Part shown: one piece after another, positions 8,177 to 18,600 of the stretch | How the letters are laid out: each line of letters starts with the position of its first letter | Numbering within the stretch: position 1 is the stretch's first letter | From: Methanosaeta sp. PtaU1.Bin060 | Lineage (GTDB): Archaea; Halobacteriota; Methanosarcinia; Methanotrichales; Methanotrichaceae | Direction of reading: 5' to 3' | Assembly (NCBI GenBank): GCA_002067365.1 | Contig: MVRK01000102.1 | Coordinates: 1-64,000 of the forward strand | Length of the DNA stretch: 64,000 bases | Notes under the pieces: model-generated | Database searches by the model: none | Told to the model about the DNA's origin: nothing | What the model saw: the letters and a program-made list of their open reading frames with translations, nothing else | Made by a program: the position numbers and the translations under genes

Positions 8177-8755
8177 CAAGAAGGCTATTTTGCGGTAAAT
8201 CCATGCAGGAGATAACATTCGAGATCGGCAAGCTGGGATGGTATGGGAGGTATCAACAAGCCCACGAAGAGGCACGTACTGCGCTCGCTGCCGGAGAGGG
8301 CCTTCTTTGCGCCTCATGTAGTGTGCATCTTGTATGCTGGGTTCAAGGGATCGAGACTGGGATGGACATTAGGCGGAGCTGGATGAGGAGTGGGAATGGC
8401 GAAGAGGTCGGCGAGGGTGGGGGGGGACTTCCGCACGCCTTTACTGCAAACCTGTTTTAACTTTTCAATCAACCATTGATACATAAACCTGAATTTCCCT
8501 TGGGAATGAATCCTTGAGTTAGGATTAATTCGATCATAGGGCTGCCATAGGGCATTTCAGTGGTCAGAGCTACGCTTCTGCCTCAAGATGGAGATCGCAA
8601 CAGATTTACCATTTTGGATGGATTTTCCTAGAAGAAGAAAGGGATAGATAATCCGGATGCTTGGCTAACTAACGTTAAATTAGTCTGAAGGCCTTTGGAG
8701 GTCGTTGAAAAGGTTCATATATTGCAAAATGTTATTTGATCCCTGAGGGATAATA
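8177..8755. other. Non-coding gap of 579 bp
   Basis: No convincing gene. A plus frame at 8203-8460 (85 codons, begins MQEITFEIGKLGWYGRYQQA) has no SD and its second half is low-complexity Gly/Arg; it might be a fragment of a deleted gene. ATATATTG-type sequence near 8718 and GAGGGAT at 8742-8748 probably serve the next gene. Confidence 0.35.
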
Positions 8756-9817
8756 ATGAACAAGGCATCTGATTCAGTATTATCTTTTCCATCGATAGAA
8801 TTTAAAAACGATGATTGGATTAAATCCAGTTTATTATATTGGGATAAAATATATAGGATTGTCCCTCAAGGTTATAAACCACGTGATAGTGTATTAGTTC
8901 AAAAAGCATGCCAACATGGATTAATAGAAACAGTTGCATTAGAAAGTGCGGATAAATCGAAGACTGCCGATGAATTTATTAAATTTTATGATAATCTTGA
9001 ATTTATTCCCGCAGGCCTAGAGACAACAGGGACTGAGAGATTGCATCCTGGAAAAATAGATGATAGGCTCTATCCGTTATTGGAAAAAATTGCTCAAAAG
9101 CTCTTTAATGATAATATGCTCCTCATACCAAAACCTGTTGTTAGGGGTTATATGTTTTATTTATCTAAAGTTGTGGCTGAGAGGAGGAATCTAAACAGAG
9201 GGACAGATGATCGTGATAGCTGGGCAATCGATCCCTATTTTGCGGAAGATGCAAATTTCGGTGAATTTATATATGACAGAGATGCCAAATGGTTCTATTC
9301 TTCACTTTTTATCTATGATCTATTCCCAGCTGATATTTCTAATGTTCCTATTGAAGACATAATCCATTTTATTGAAGAAAGAAAAGAATTAAAGGTCGAA
9401 TTCAGGAATAAAATATTTGACTTTGTTAATGAGCTAGCTAAATATGAAAGTGAAGGATTCACTAAGGAGAAGATTGAAGGTTTCGTAGAAGAGATAGAGA
9501 CCTCTAAAAAGGATCTAAAGAAAGCGATAGAATTTCAGAACGTGAGGAGTAATGTATCCAATCTCTTTACTGTGGGATTACCTATTGGCCTTTCAGTATA
9601 TAATACTATAAAGAATCCGAGTGATCCGTTTTCAATATTCACTCTCCTTGGCTCCATTTCTGTTGGTGCAATAGCATCATATCTAAAATACGCACCGGTA
9701 AGGGAAGAACGGGAAAATTACCATATATCTTACCTGATTGACATGGATAGAGAATTAGTAGGGAAAAAGGCATATCCGAATTACCCATATCTATTTGATC
9801 AATTTATTAATGATTGA
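8756..9817 (+). CDS. Unknown protein resembling the DUF6236 family
   Basis: The opening (DDWIKSSLLYWDKIYRIVPQGY, split here by notation at about residues 19-40) resembles proteins annotated DUF6236, a family of unknown function; this is recognition from memory, not a search. Total 353 residues. A charged helical stretch (about 205-262) is followed by two hydrophobic segments (about 269-287 and 293-313) that may insert in a membrane. GAGGGAT precedes the ATG at SD distance. Codon use is AT-rich compared with the core genes. It lies between the IS scar and the BREX operon, so an accessory defence role is possible but unproved. Confidence 0.55.
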   Translation: MNKASDSVLSFPSIEFKNDDWIKSSLLYWDKIYRIVPQGYKPRDSVLVQKACQHGLIETVALESADKSKTADEFIKFYDNLEFIPAGLETTGTERLHPGKIDDRLYPLLEKIAQKLFNDNMLLIPKPVVRGYMFYLSKVVAERRNLNRGTDDRDSWAIDPYFAEDANFGEFIYDRDAKWFYSSLFIYDLFPADISNVPIEDIIHFIEERKELKVEFRNKIFDFVNELAKYESEGFTKEKIEGFVEEIETSKKDLKKAIEFQNVRSNVSNLFTVGLPIGLSVYNTIKNPSDPFSIFTLLGSISVGAIASYLKYAPVREERENYHISYLIDMDRELVGKKAYPNYPYLFDQFIND

Positions 9818-10108
9818 GATATTGCAGAATTCTCTTTTCTATAAAAAGAAATAAATGAATTTGCTACTTTCACTTTCTTCCTTCATATTTATATATAAAT
9901 AATTGAGTAACTGCTAAGGGTGAATGACCGACTTTTTGGAGAGGATAACAAATCAGTTGTATTGATTCCTTTCATAAGGGCTCACCCTTCATAGCACAGG
10001 TAGATGATCCGCACATTAAAGAGCATAAGTTGGTCCAGAGTCAATGAGTGTAGCACTATAAGGAATACCTGCTTTTGAAGGTAAGCGAATACTTTTAAGC
10101 AGTTAAAT
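9818..10108. other. Gap with TATA box and inverted repeat; possible small RNA
   Basis: ATATATAAAT (9891-9900, plus strand) looks like a TATA box with no protein gene behind it. About 20-25 bases later lies AAGGGTGA (9916-9923), matched by TCACCCTT (9982-9989) as an 8-bp inverted repeat. This could be a structured transcript or a terminator region between convergent genes. No tRNA fold or clear C/D boxes were seen. Confidence 0.25.
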
Positions 10109-10987
10109 TTAAATTGATTCTCCAATTAAATCCATTAAGTTATCCAGATGTTCATTTAAGTATCTTCCCTCTTGTTTAAGGATATTTAGCCTTTGGAAAA
10201 TATCCTTGGCGTTATATCCCACATCTTCAGGAGGATAATATATCATCAATTTTTCTATATGGTAGCTAGATAAATTCTGGTATAAATCAAGCCATTTATA
10301 AAGCTTTTCTTTGTCATAACGAGTAGTCATCGGTAATTTATATGGCTGATTCTGAAGATTGTCCATAGCGGTATCTGTTTTTTCCCTATTTGTGTGGAGA
10401 TATTCACTGATAGGTTCCCAAAGTTCTTTATCTAATCTTTCAAGCTCGGAACTCGATAAAAAATTTTGTTTATTTATCTTATAATTTTTTAAATTATTAT
10501 ATTTATATTTTCTCTCTGCACCTACCCATTGGTCATACTCTTTCCATGCTTGATCAATTTCTCCTTGGGAGCTTGATGCTCTTATTCTCTCTTCAAAATA
10601 ACACGCCACTATAATGTTTTCCAAAATGGGCCTCAACAGCTGAATTGCATTTCTGTAATGTGCTGTCAAAGCCAATAATCCACTTGCTTTGAAATCATAC
10701 GTGCAATCCAAAGATATAAATAATAATGGCGGAGTGAAGTCAAAACTCGTAATGTTTGTTATTTCTGACCATAAATCAGATATACACATCATAGGAGTAG
10801 ATATCTCACAAAGTAGCACTTTTCTTTGTTTTATAGATTCTTTCAATACATAAAGCTCTCCGCCTTCCAGCTCACCTTTTCTATATTCCAGGTTCTCTAA
10901 TGGGGAGATATTTTTACAATTTAGGCAACTCTTTTTTTGCATAAATCTACCAACATATTCGTTTAATTGTTTAATTATGTATGTCAT
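10109..10987 (-). CDS. Unknown helical protein next to BREX
   Basis: Not recognised. The 292-residue protein has a CLNC pair near the N-terminus (21-24), more Cys around residues 60-68 and 95, and a mostly helical C-terminal two thirds. The stretch around 103-135 (ALTAHYRNAIQLLRPILEN) recalls the conserved helices of HEPN-like or DUF5677-type proteins, without a clear RNase RxxxxH motif. AGGA precedes the ATG. It follows brxL on the same strand after 77 bp, so it may be the last gene of the BREX transcript or an independent island gene. AT-rich. Confidence 0.5.
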   Translation of the reverse strand: MTYIIKQLNEYVGRFMQKKSCLNCKNISPLENLEYRKGELEGGELYVLKESIKQRKVLLCEISTPMMCISDLWSEITNITSFDFTPPLLFISLDCTYDFKASGLLALTAHYRNAIQLLRPILENIIVACYFEERIRASSSQGEIDQAWKEYDQWVGAERKYKYNNLKNYKINKQNFLSSSELERLDKELWEPISEYLHTNREKTDTAMDNLQNQPYKLPMTTRYDKEKLYKWLDLYQNLSSYHIEKLMIYYPPEDVGYNAKDIFQRLNILKQEGRYLNEHLDNLMDLIGESI

Positions 10988-11064
10988 GGTAGTCCTATTT
11001 TTAACAAATATGATCCGTATTCCTAAAATCCTTTGGAATTATAAGACTTTTATCCTCAAACGTC

Positions 11065-13140
11065 TTATGCATCTGCCATTGCCTTATATGCAGCCTGCCC
11101 CGGCTCACTATAGAAGTCTATTCTCAGTTTATCAATAACTTCCGCAGGCAGCTCTGCAAAGTCTCTCCTATTCTCTGTTGGAATCAGTATGCTCCTAGCA
11201 CCAGCATCCATAGCTATACGAAGTTTATCCCCTAAGCCTTCAACCCTGCTTAGGACTCCATGAATACTCATTTGCCCTAGAACCACAAGACCATTAGCTA
11301 CAGGTCTTCCAAGGAGGGCAGAGACTAGCCCGATGTAGAAAGCGACTCCGAGATCATTAGCATCCTTTCCTTGCATCAAGCTCATGACTTGGATATTGAT
11401 ATCATAAGATCCAATATCCCGATCAATGCCAATCTTCTTAGCATTAGCCTTTAGGTAATCATAGACCATTCTTGCGCTTTCTTTGGTCCCTCTACCAGAG
11501 GTTCCAACAATATTGAATCTATGACCACCTGGTACTATTGAGATTTGAATTCGATAAAGGGAATAGCGCTTCTCGTTTGGATCAAAGCCAACTGTGAATA
11601 AATCACCTGGAGACAGAGGCGTGTCTGGAATAATCTGTGTAGAACCCAGTTCCTTGCAGGAAACAAAGGTCTCTTGCCCGGTCTCCTTATCAATATAGGA
11701 GAAATTAACCCTAGAGTATTCTATACCACCCATTCGTTTAAGCTGCTCCTTAACACGCCTACGTAACTCCATGGCAAAGCTAAGATACTCTCGAACCTCC
11801 TCTTTAGAACATTGGCCGTCTGGATGAATAAGTTTGATCATACCCGATGTCGTCTTTGCAATGGCTCTCCTATCTCGCTCCTCGATATGGCTACCAAGGG
11901 CAAAATAGCGATCAAACATATCAGCATAATTACGTCTTCTCATCTCGTTATGAAAGACCTCGGCAATATAATCTGCGATGAAGCCCATATGAGATGTTAG
12001 GTAATCTGTCTGCATCTTCGGGATCTCCCAGCCGGGCAAATAGGCGTGCCATCGGTCATGGAAAGCCATGTCATTCCTAATGGAGTCTGGTAATGCATTG
12101 AAAAGGTGAGATATACGAGCGGTAGTTTCAACATCTCCATCCAGATTCCCATTGAAGACGATGCTTGCATCTGCTGAAAGAGTTCCTTTATCATCGCCCC
12201 TTGAAAAAGAGCCCTGCTCCATATAGCCTTTATAGATCTGCTTATCCCGCTCTGCCTTAAAGTTCGAGCCTGCAACCTCATCAAAGGCTACAACATCAAA
12301 CTTGACAACTAGGCCTGGCTTATCCTTGCGATTCTTCCAACCGAAGAGATCTGGAACGCTGCCCTGGCCGCCAGAAAGAAGAATAACGTTTGGAGACATC
12401 TCTCGATACACATAAGATTTACCCGTCCCTCTAGGACCGAGCTCTATTATATTATAATTTTTCTCCACCATGGGAACAAGACGCAGTAGGTATAGGAGCT
12501 TCCTGCGGGAAGTAAAATCTGGATTTGTGGGCTCGTATCCCATTGAGCGGATGAGTACATCTATCCATTCCTCCCTGGTGAATTGGCTCCGGCCCTTAAT
12601 GAACTCGTCTAGATCAGAGCTGGCGACTTGAATAGGAGCAAGCCGCTGGATAACGAAGGGTCGAATAGCACCATCGTTTCCAAGAGAATCGTCGTAAATC
12701 AGCTCGATGTTAGCCCATATGCCACCAGTCAGGAGGCGCTCGTACTGATGGACTATTTCGTGATCTATGTGAACCTTATCTAAGCCAGCACTAGCCAGAT
12801 GAGCCCAAAATTTGCCGCCTTGAACCCTTTCATCGAAGGTGACATTAATGAGGTCGATTAACTTCATTGAACCGTCGCGCTGGAGACGAGCTTTTATAAG
12901 TTCGGACTGCTCCCCCATGACTATACGTTCTGAAATAGCGCTCTTTACTTTCTTAAGTCCCATCTGAATTTGGGCATCATCGGTTGTAGAGCAATACTTT
13001 CCTAGGAGGTATTCAAGGACATAGACGGGGATGTTGTATCCTACCTTGACCTTCTTGACCAGGTCCTTGCGTACGACCCGGCCTGGAAATGCTGCTATGA
13101 GCTTATTATCCAACTCATCCAGAATCACTTCGTTGGTCAT
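11065..13140 (-). CDS. brxL: BREX protein BrxL (AAA+ with Lon-like C-terminal domain)
   Basis: Type 1 BREX effector-side ATPase, known in bacteria to form MCM-like rings on DNA. The 691-residue protein has Walker A GPRGTGKS (235-242) and Walker B VVAFDEVAG (283-291, DE at 287-288). The C-terminal part (about 560-691) is a Lon-protease fold: MSLMQGKDANDLGVAFYIGL aligns with the Lon catalytic loop, and GLGDKLRIAMDAGARSILIP with the segment holding the Lon lysine. The catalytic Ser of GPSAG is absent (DANDLG), so proteolysis is unlikely. It is the last core gene of the operon, 15 bp after pglZ. Confidence 0.93.
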   Translation of the reverse strand: MTNEVILDELDNKLIAAFPGRVVRKDLVKKVKVGYNIPVYVLEYLLGKYCSTTDDAQIQMGLKKVKSAISERIVMGEQSELIKARLQRDGSMKLIDLINVTFDERVQGGKFWAHLASAGLDKVHIDHEIVHQYERLLTGGIWANIELIYDDSLGNDGAIRPFVIQRLAPIQVASSDLDEFIKGRSQFTREEWIDVLIRSMGYEPTNPDFTSRRKLLYLLRLVPMVEKNYNIIELGPRGTGKSYVYREMSPNVILLSGGQGSVPDLFGWKNRKDKPGLVVKFDVVAFDEVAGSNFKAERDKQIYKGYMEQGSFSRGDDKGTLSADASIVFNGNLDGDVETTARISHLFNALPDSIRNDMAFHDRWHAYLPGWEIPKMQTDYLTSHMGFIADYIAEVFHNEMRRRNYADMFDRYFALGSHIEERDRRAIAKTTSGMIKLIHPDGQCSKEEVREYLSFAMELRRRVKEQLKRMGGIEYSRVNFSYIDKETGQETFVSCKELGSTQIIPDTPLSPGDLFTVGFDPNEKRYSLYRIQISIVPGGHRFNIVGTSGRGTKESARMVYDYLKANAKKIGIDRDIGSYDINIQVMSLMQGKDANDLGVAFYIGLVSALLGRPVANGLVVLGQMSIHGVLSRVEGLGDKLRIAMDAGARSILIPTENRRDFAELPAEVIDKLRIDFYSEPGQAAYKAMADA

Positions 13141-13155
13141 TCTAAAACCATCCCT

Positions 13156-15672
13156 TTAGAACCACTCATCAAGCACTACCTTCAAGGTTACGTTAGATCG
13201 GTCGAGGAGCTCTTCGTCATCTGAGTCCAATAGGCGAATTTCCAGTATAGAATCAATCGGTGCCTCAGCGCCGTCTAGTTTTTTAAGCTCCACTATCTTG
13301 GTCTCACCATCAGGCTCGATATCCTCTGATTCAGACTTGAAAATGACTTTTCCCGTATCTGGGTGAATGACCTTAATCATCACTTTCCGTCCGATAATCT
13401 TTTCATTAATGCCTCGGGCCTTCTCTTCGAGCTTACACAGCGTAGTCTGCCCTGGTGCACCAGGGGCTACCTCAATCCTCTGAGCGAGAGATATAATCTG
13501 AGATATGGGTTTTAACACAGCTCGGATCTTCTGGGCTTTCTTGGGCCACTTGGCAATTACAACCGGGATGATGACTTCTTGGAGGGTAGCACCACCATGG
13601 AAGAATCCAAGGCCGCCATAGGTGCGGAAGGCATTTACACTCCTAGGAATCTTGCATTCTAAATCGCTTGCTGTAGCCCTCAAGCTCAGAGCTGATGGAT
13701 GGTGTAAGTCGTATCCGCATACAGCTCTTCGAGATGACCATAGTATCTCTCCATCAGGCTTCGGCTCTATCTCATCCTTCTCAGGCTCCCAATGGAAGAA
13801 GCCATGATCCGTTACTATCGCAATAGTAGAATACCCTCCAGCGCGCAGCCTGCGTGCCGCCTGAGCATAACGCTCAAGGTTGTCATCACTGCCACTTATT
13901 TTGAGCTGCCCATCAGTCCCATTGATATCAAATTCACTGCCAAATAAAAAGACCTCTTTGCCAAGAGACTTGGGCTTGATAGCTTCTTGTCCTAATTCTA
14001 GAAGATCGGTTATGGACATAATGCTGTGCTTTTTCAACGGGTGATTATCTCTAAGCCATTGGCGTCGCTTTTCTGCATCTGTTAGGTCTCCTTCGAAGCC
14101 TTCGATGGTAACCTGCCAGAATGCCCCCTCTTTTTCAGGCAGCTGGACGCAGAGCTTTGAAGCAATGCCCGGAAGCGCAAAAGGCATCCCAATAGCTGTG
14201 ATAGATGGAACAGGAGCCATGGCAGTAGAGACTGTAGCTCTTTTTGCTGGCTCACCTTGATTGAGCATGTCAGCAAGGCGGCATCCCAGATCGTAACGGA
14301 AAGCATCTAAGAACAACACAGCAACTGGGTCTTTTGCGCTCTTCAGAACTTCTCCCAAGGAATCCCCTGAAAAGGGTAATGAGAATGACTCTAAACCGTT
14401 ATAGGAGATCAGCTCTGAGAAGGCAGAGTTGATCCTGTCAAGATGCCGCAAATAAGCCTTCCTGAGCTCGTGGCGGACTCCCAGAAGCTCACTTGGCATC
14501 TCTAAGTTCTCTTTGAAAAGGCTCTCTCCAGCATGATCGACCTCCCAACCAGTGCTAGTGAACCATGAGATGGCTTCACCTGGAGTCTTCCATCCCTGTT
14601 CGACCTTTGAATTCTGATATAGGTGACTGGCCATAGTAGCCATCTCGACCAGGAGGTTCCACCTCACCTTTGAATCATCCCTAGCCCTTAAACCCCAAAA
14701 CGACTTGGCATGCTCCTGATATGTTGCCTTATGTTCATCCAGGAATCTGGCGAGGGTCTCAAAGTCATCTATCGCCAAGAGTCGCCTGCACTCCTCCTTA
14801 AAGAGAATCCTCTCAGCACATCTGGAGGACAGGGGTAGAGGAAACTCTTGTAGGCTCTTGGCCCAGTATTGGAGGGAGGTCCTATAGTCGGCCCTCTTGA
14901 CCAGATCCTCGAAGCTATCGATTAGGTCTATCCTGTTCCTCCAGGTAGTAAGAAGTTTCAGGGCATTCTTGCGGGCTCTGCCCTCTGGTATGATCCTGTC
15001 GGCATCTCCTGGCGGGCTGTCCTTGTACAGCTCTGTGGCTTCAGTGCAAAGTAGTACAGCAACGACTTTCTCACGCCAACCCTCGGGATCGTCTCTATCT
15101 GGCGTAAGAAGGCCAAAGTCCTCTCTAACGCTACGAGCGAATATCTGGAAGAGGTCTTTTTCTACCAGCTTCTCCAATGGGATTCCTGAGGCTGCTAATA
15201 TCTCCAGAAGATCCCCGACTGGAGGTGATGGGCCTAGAATCTTCTTCAGATCTGATTTTGGCTGATCGAAGCCTTCCTTTAGGAGGTAGGGAAGCTGAGG
15301 CCTAAGCTCGTCGCTCTTATCTGAGGGAATATCCAATCCATAGCAGGAGATGGCCTGTTCAAGCCTCATCTCCTTCACATCGCTTGCCTTGAGCTCGAAG
15401 ACTTTGAAGTAAGATATTTGATCCCTAGATTTGGGCAGCCATATAATCCTAGGCATTCTCGGTTCCTTGTAGAATCTCTCTCGGAGATGCAGCTCATGGA
15501 GATCCTCCGCCCAGACCTCAAAGGAGTCATCCTTGGCTGCTAGCAGTAAATCTCTCCAGGCGCGCTCAGGATCATACCAGACTACGAAGGGGACTTCTTT
15601 TCCCTTATTGTGTAGGGACCTGGTTAATTGCTGAGTTAACCAGGAGTGAAAACTATCAGGCGCAATTGTCAC
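13156..15672 (-). CDS. pglZ: BREX protein PglZ (alkaline-phosphatase fold)
   Basis: PglZ-domain protein of 838 residues, the signature protein of BREX. The N-terminus reads VVWYDPERAWRDLL (about 30-43), usual for type 1 PglZ. The phosphatase-fold metal site is marked by VLFLDAFRYDLG near residue 454, with a later TDHGFFHWE motif. The biochemical role is unsettled; it is required for defence in characterised systems. The start is GTG with AGGTGG just upstream. It lies 24 bp after pglX and 15 bp before brxL, all on the minus strand. Confidence 0.93.
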   Translation of the reverse strand: MTIAPDSFHSWLTQQLTRSLHNKGKEVPFVVWYDPERAWRDLLLAAKDDSFEVWAEDLHELHLRERFYKEPRMPRIIWLPKSRDQISYFKVFELKASDVKEMRLEQAISCYGLDIPSDKSDELRPQLPYLLKEGFDQPKSDLKKILGPSPPVGDLLEILAASGIPLEKLVEKDLFQIFARSVREDFGLLTPDRDDPEGWREKVVAVLLCTEATELYKDSPPGDADRIIPEGRARKNALKLLTTWRNRIDLIDSFEDLVKRADYRTSLQYWAKSLQEFPLPLSSRCAERILFKEECRRLLAIDDFETLARFLDEHKATYQEHAKSFWGLRARDDSKVRWNLLVEMATMASHLYQNSKVEQGWKTPGEAISWFTSTGWEVDHAGESLFKENLEMPSELLGVRHELRKAYLRHLDRINSAFSELISYNGLESFSLPFSGDSLGEVLKSAKDPVAVLFLDAFRYDLGCRLADMLNQGEPAKRATVSTAMAPVPSITAIGMPFALPGIASKLCVQLPEKEGAFWQVTIEGFEGDLTDAEKRRQWLRDNHPLKKHSIMSITDLLELGQEAIKPKSLGKEVFLFGSEFDINGTDGQLKISGSDDNLERYAQAARRLRAGGYSTIAIVTDHGFFHWEPEKDEIEPKPDGEILWSSRRAVCGYDLHHPSALSLRATASDLECKIPRSVNAFRTYGGLGFFHGGATLQEVIIPVVIAKWPKKAQKIRAVLKPISQIISLAQRIEVAPGAPGQTTLCKLEEKARGINEKIIGRKVMIKVIHPDTGKVIFKSESEDIEPDGETKIVELKKLDGAEAPIDSILEIRLLDSDDEELLDRSNVTLKVVLDEWF

Positions 15673-15696
15673 CTTAATCCACCTGCATCGGAATAC

Positions 15697-18600
15697 CTAC
15701 CCTTCCGTCTTCCACCAGCCAGGCCTGGGGAGCTTTCCATTTCGGCACCACCGACGTTCATCTGCTCTCCATTCAGCCCTGTCGGATATAGCTTTATCTA
15801 GATCTTTCTTTGCTAGTACATCAACCGCCAGAAGGCCCGCTTTCTGAAGAGGTGCTATATTCACCCTGACGCCATCGTTAATGTTAGGGTCATAGCGCTT
15901 CTCCTGGAGGTACACCTCTTCCTTCGTGGAAGGTGGAACCATCCTGCCATCTCGGGAATTCCATTTATCCAGCGGCTCTTGCTCGATAATCTCTCGCAAT
16001 TTTTCGTAATCGAAACCGTTCTGCGATACATCATTAATCCTGGAATCGAAATCCTTCAACTCTTCGATCCATCTCTTGAGATCGGAAGTACGCTCCAGCT
16101 GCTTACCCGTGGGAGCGTCCAGCCCTTCCAGGGTACGAAGTTCAGTCTCGAAGTGGTCTCGAAGGTTCCTGATGTAGTGGGTCCGAATTTTGTGTAGAAG
16201 GTCTACATTCAGTTTGTGATAGTAAATCATGAATGAGAAGACAGGGGCTTGTCTGACACCTCTTCCCCGACCTCTCCGGCGAGAGTTGCCTTCAGATGGT
16301 CTGCTCTCGATCTGCCAGGCGATAGGATGCTTCTTGAACTGAGAGATATGATGCTTGAAGAAATGTCCTGTTAGCCAGTCCTCCAGGCTGATCTCCATGA
16401 TATCCTCGAACTCGCGCTCGATATCTTGCCGCTTAGTACCTGGAAACTCCTCTGTTATGCGTTCATGGATACGCTCTAAAAGGGTTCTTTCACCACAACC
16501 CTCCGTCAGAGGTATGATGCCATCTTTGTCTGCCCAATCTGGCAATGGCTCACCTGCTTCGATCTGTTTAGGCCACTGGTGACCGAGGAGGCGCAGGATG
16601 ATGCAGTTTAGCAGGTCTTCAGTAATTCGTCGGTCCTCGGAAACACAGCGCCAATTTTCACTCTTAAGTCCATCCGACAATAAATAGTAAATCGACAGGG
16701 GATGATATCTCATTTTTAGAGAAAGTTCTTCTAAAAAAGTCTCCGCAGGAAGCGGAATACTTGCTCCGATTATCTCTGATTCTCCATCCTCTTCCTGTAA
16801 ATTTTTGTCATTATTTATATCATCCTCTTCCAACTTAGTACCAGGACCCGCTTCATAGAAAATACGAAGATTTTCCCTAAGTTTTTTAAGTTCTGCTTGA
16901 GAAAGTTGCTGTGGCCTATGTTTTTGCAGGTCTCTCGAAAACATACTTGATAGCTCCTCGCACACAATTGAGCACTGAGGCAGTTCATCGAGGTTTGCAA
17001 TAAGCGGCAACCATCCAGCCGGCGCTCCCGTTTCATCAATTATCGAATTAATAGCTTCGTTAGATATACCATAGGATTTAAAAACCGATGATTCTAGTAT
17101 CGATTCTGCTGTGTGCAAACAAGAGCAAATGCTAAAATTTCGATCATAGAATTGGGCAATAAAATTATATAGCGAAGTTTTTGCAGTTGTCTTTGCATTA
17201 TATAAATTTACATCATATATATCTTCAATCATATTCTGATTCATTAATAAGCTTTTGCATTTATGGCAGAATATTGACAATGCTGTGATTAAATCAATGT
17301 CATCAACTTTTGGCAAGGGGAGGCGTGATATATATCCTGTATTAAAACGAATATCTTGGCTAATTACTCTTGCCATGTAAGATCCTATTCTGCAATTGAG
17401 AATCCCCATTAAGGCATAACGTGATATTTGGTCTGACGTTGGAAATATAGACATACTATGAACATCGTACACAGAATTCTCAATTATCCTCAGACCTAGC
17501 GATCCACGTGCAAGAAATGTATAAGTTATACCCTCACAAAAATAGGTATCCGAATTTTGGAATCGTGCCCTTTCATTATGCTCATAATATACTCCTTTAC
17601 CAGTCCAATCTAGTCTATATATTGATAATCCTGCCCATTTGGCATATCCTCCCCCTTTCTGATATTTTGCCCATCTCTGATTGCATGGAACCTCCCAGAA
17701 AAATCTTAGAAATCGAGCATTGTCCCCTGTGGCTAATCCTTGTTTTACGCCCCCTGCTTCAGAATCAACTGTAATCTTTGATCTAAGTAGATTGAATATG
17801 TCAGAATGTATCCAATAAATTATAGGCGTATTTTCTAATCCAAGCATTTCGCTTTGTTTGATAATATATTTTATATTTGGAATGATGTTTGATACTCCGC
17901 CCAATAAGATCTTCGCTTGTTCTTTAGATGGCCGAGATGCAGTTAGTCGATAACATTCACAAATATGAGAATCTTCAGCCCTTGCTTTTTGCCAGACAAC
18001 CATGACTGGGTTACCAGGAGGATCTGCCTCTGAAAAAGCATGCCTTCCTAAATGCGCTAGAACAGTTAAAGAGTCTGTTGAAAGAAGCAACTTTCGCAAT
18101 TCAGAATAGGATGAAAGAGCTAACCATCCCTGCAGAGTTATCATTGCGAAATATCCGTTTGGTGAGGCTAAATTATTGCTAAGTTTGATGAAAGCGCCGA
18201 ATAAGTCGCGTTTCCCCGAAGGGTAATGCTTTATCAGATAACTTTTCAAGCTTACTCCCATCTTCCTGCTTCCAAGGTACGGCGGATTCGTTGCAATGAC
18301 ATCATAGCGATGTGTCAGCAAATCGAATAACGCGAACCCTTGCCCTGCAGAGTGACCGAAGAAAGACCGGTAGGCATCTGTTGCATACGACTCTGCTTCA
18401 AAGTGTTCTCTTAGGCGAGCAATTACTTTGCGTTTCCATACATCCCATCCAGATTCGCTTCCAAATAATAGCAAAGATCCCTTTAGGCTCAATAAAGCCC
18501 GATCAACAGGATCTTCAATCTGAACCAATGAGCCCAATTCACCAACATTTGCCAGCCCATTAAAGACAGCCTCAATTGCAGGTCTTAATGGCTCGTCATC

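Noticed and set aside
8203-8460. 85-codon plus frame after the truncated nuclease
   Set aside because: No SD, second half low-complexity, no recognised family; kept only as a note in the gap entry.
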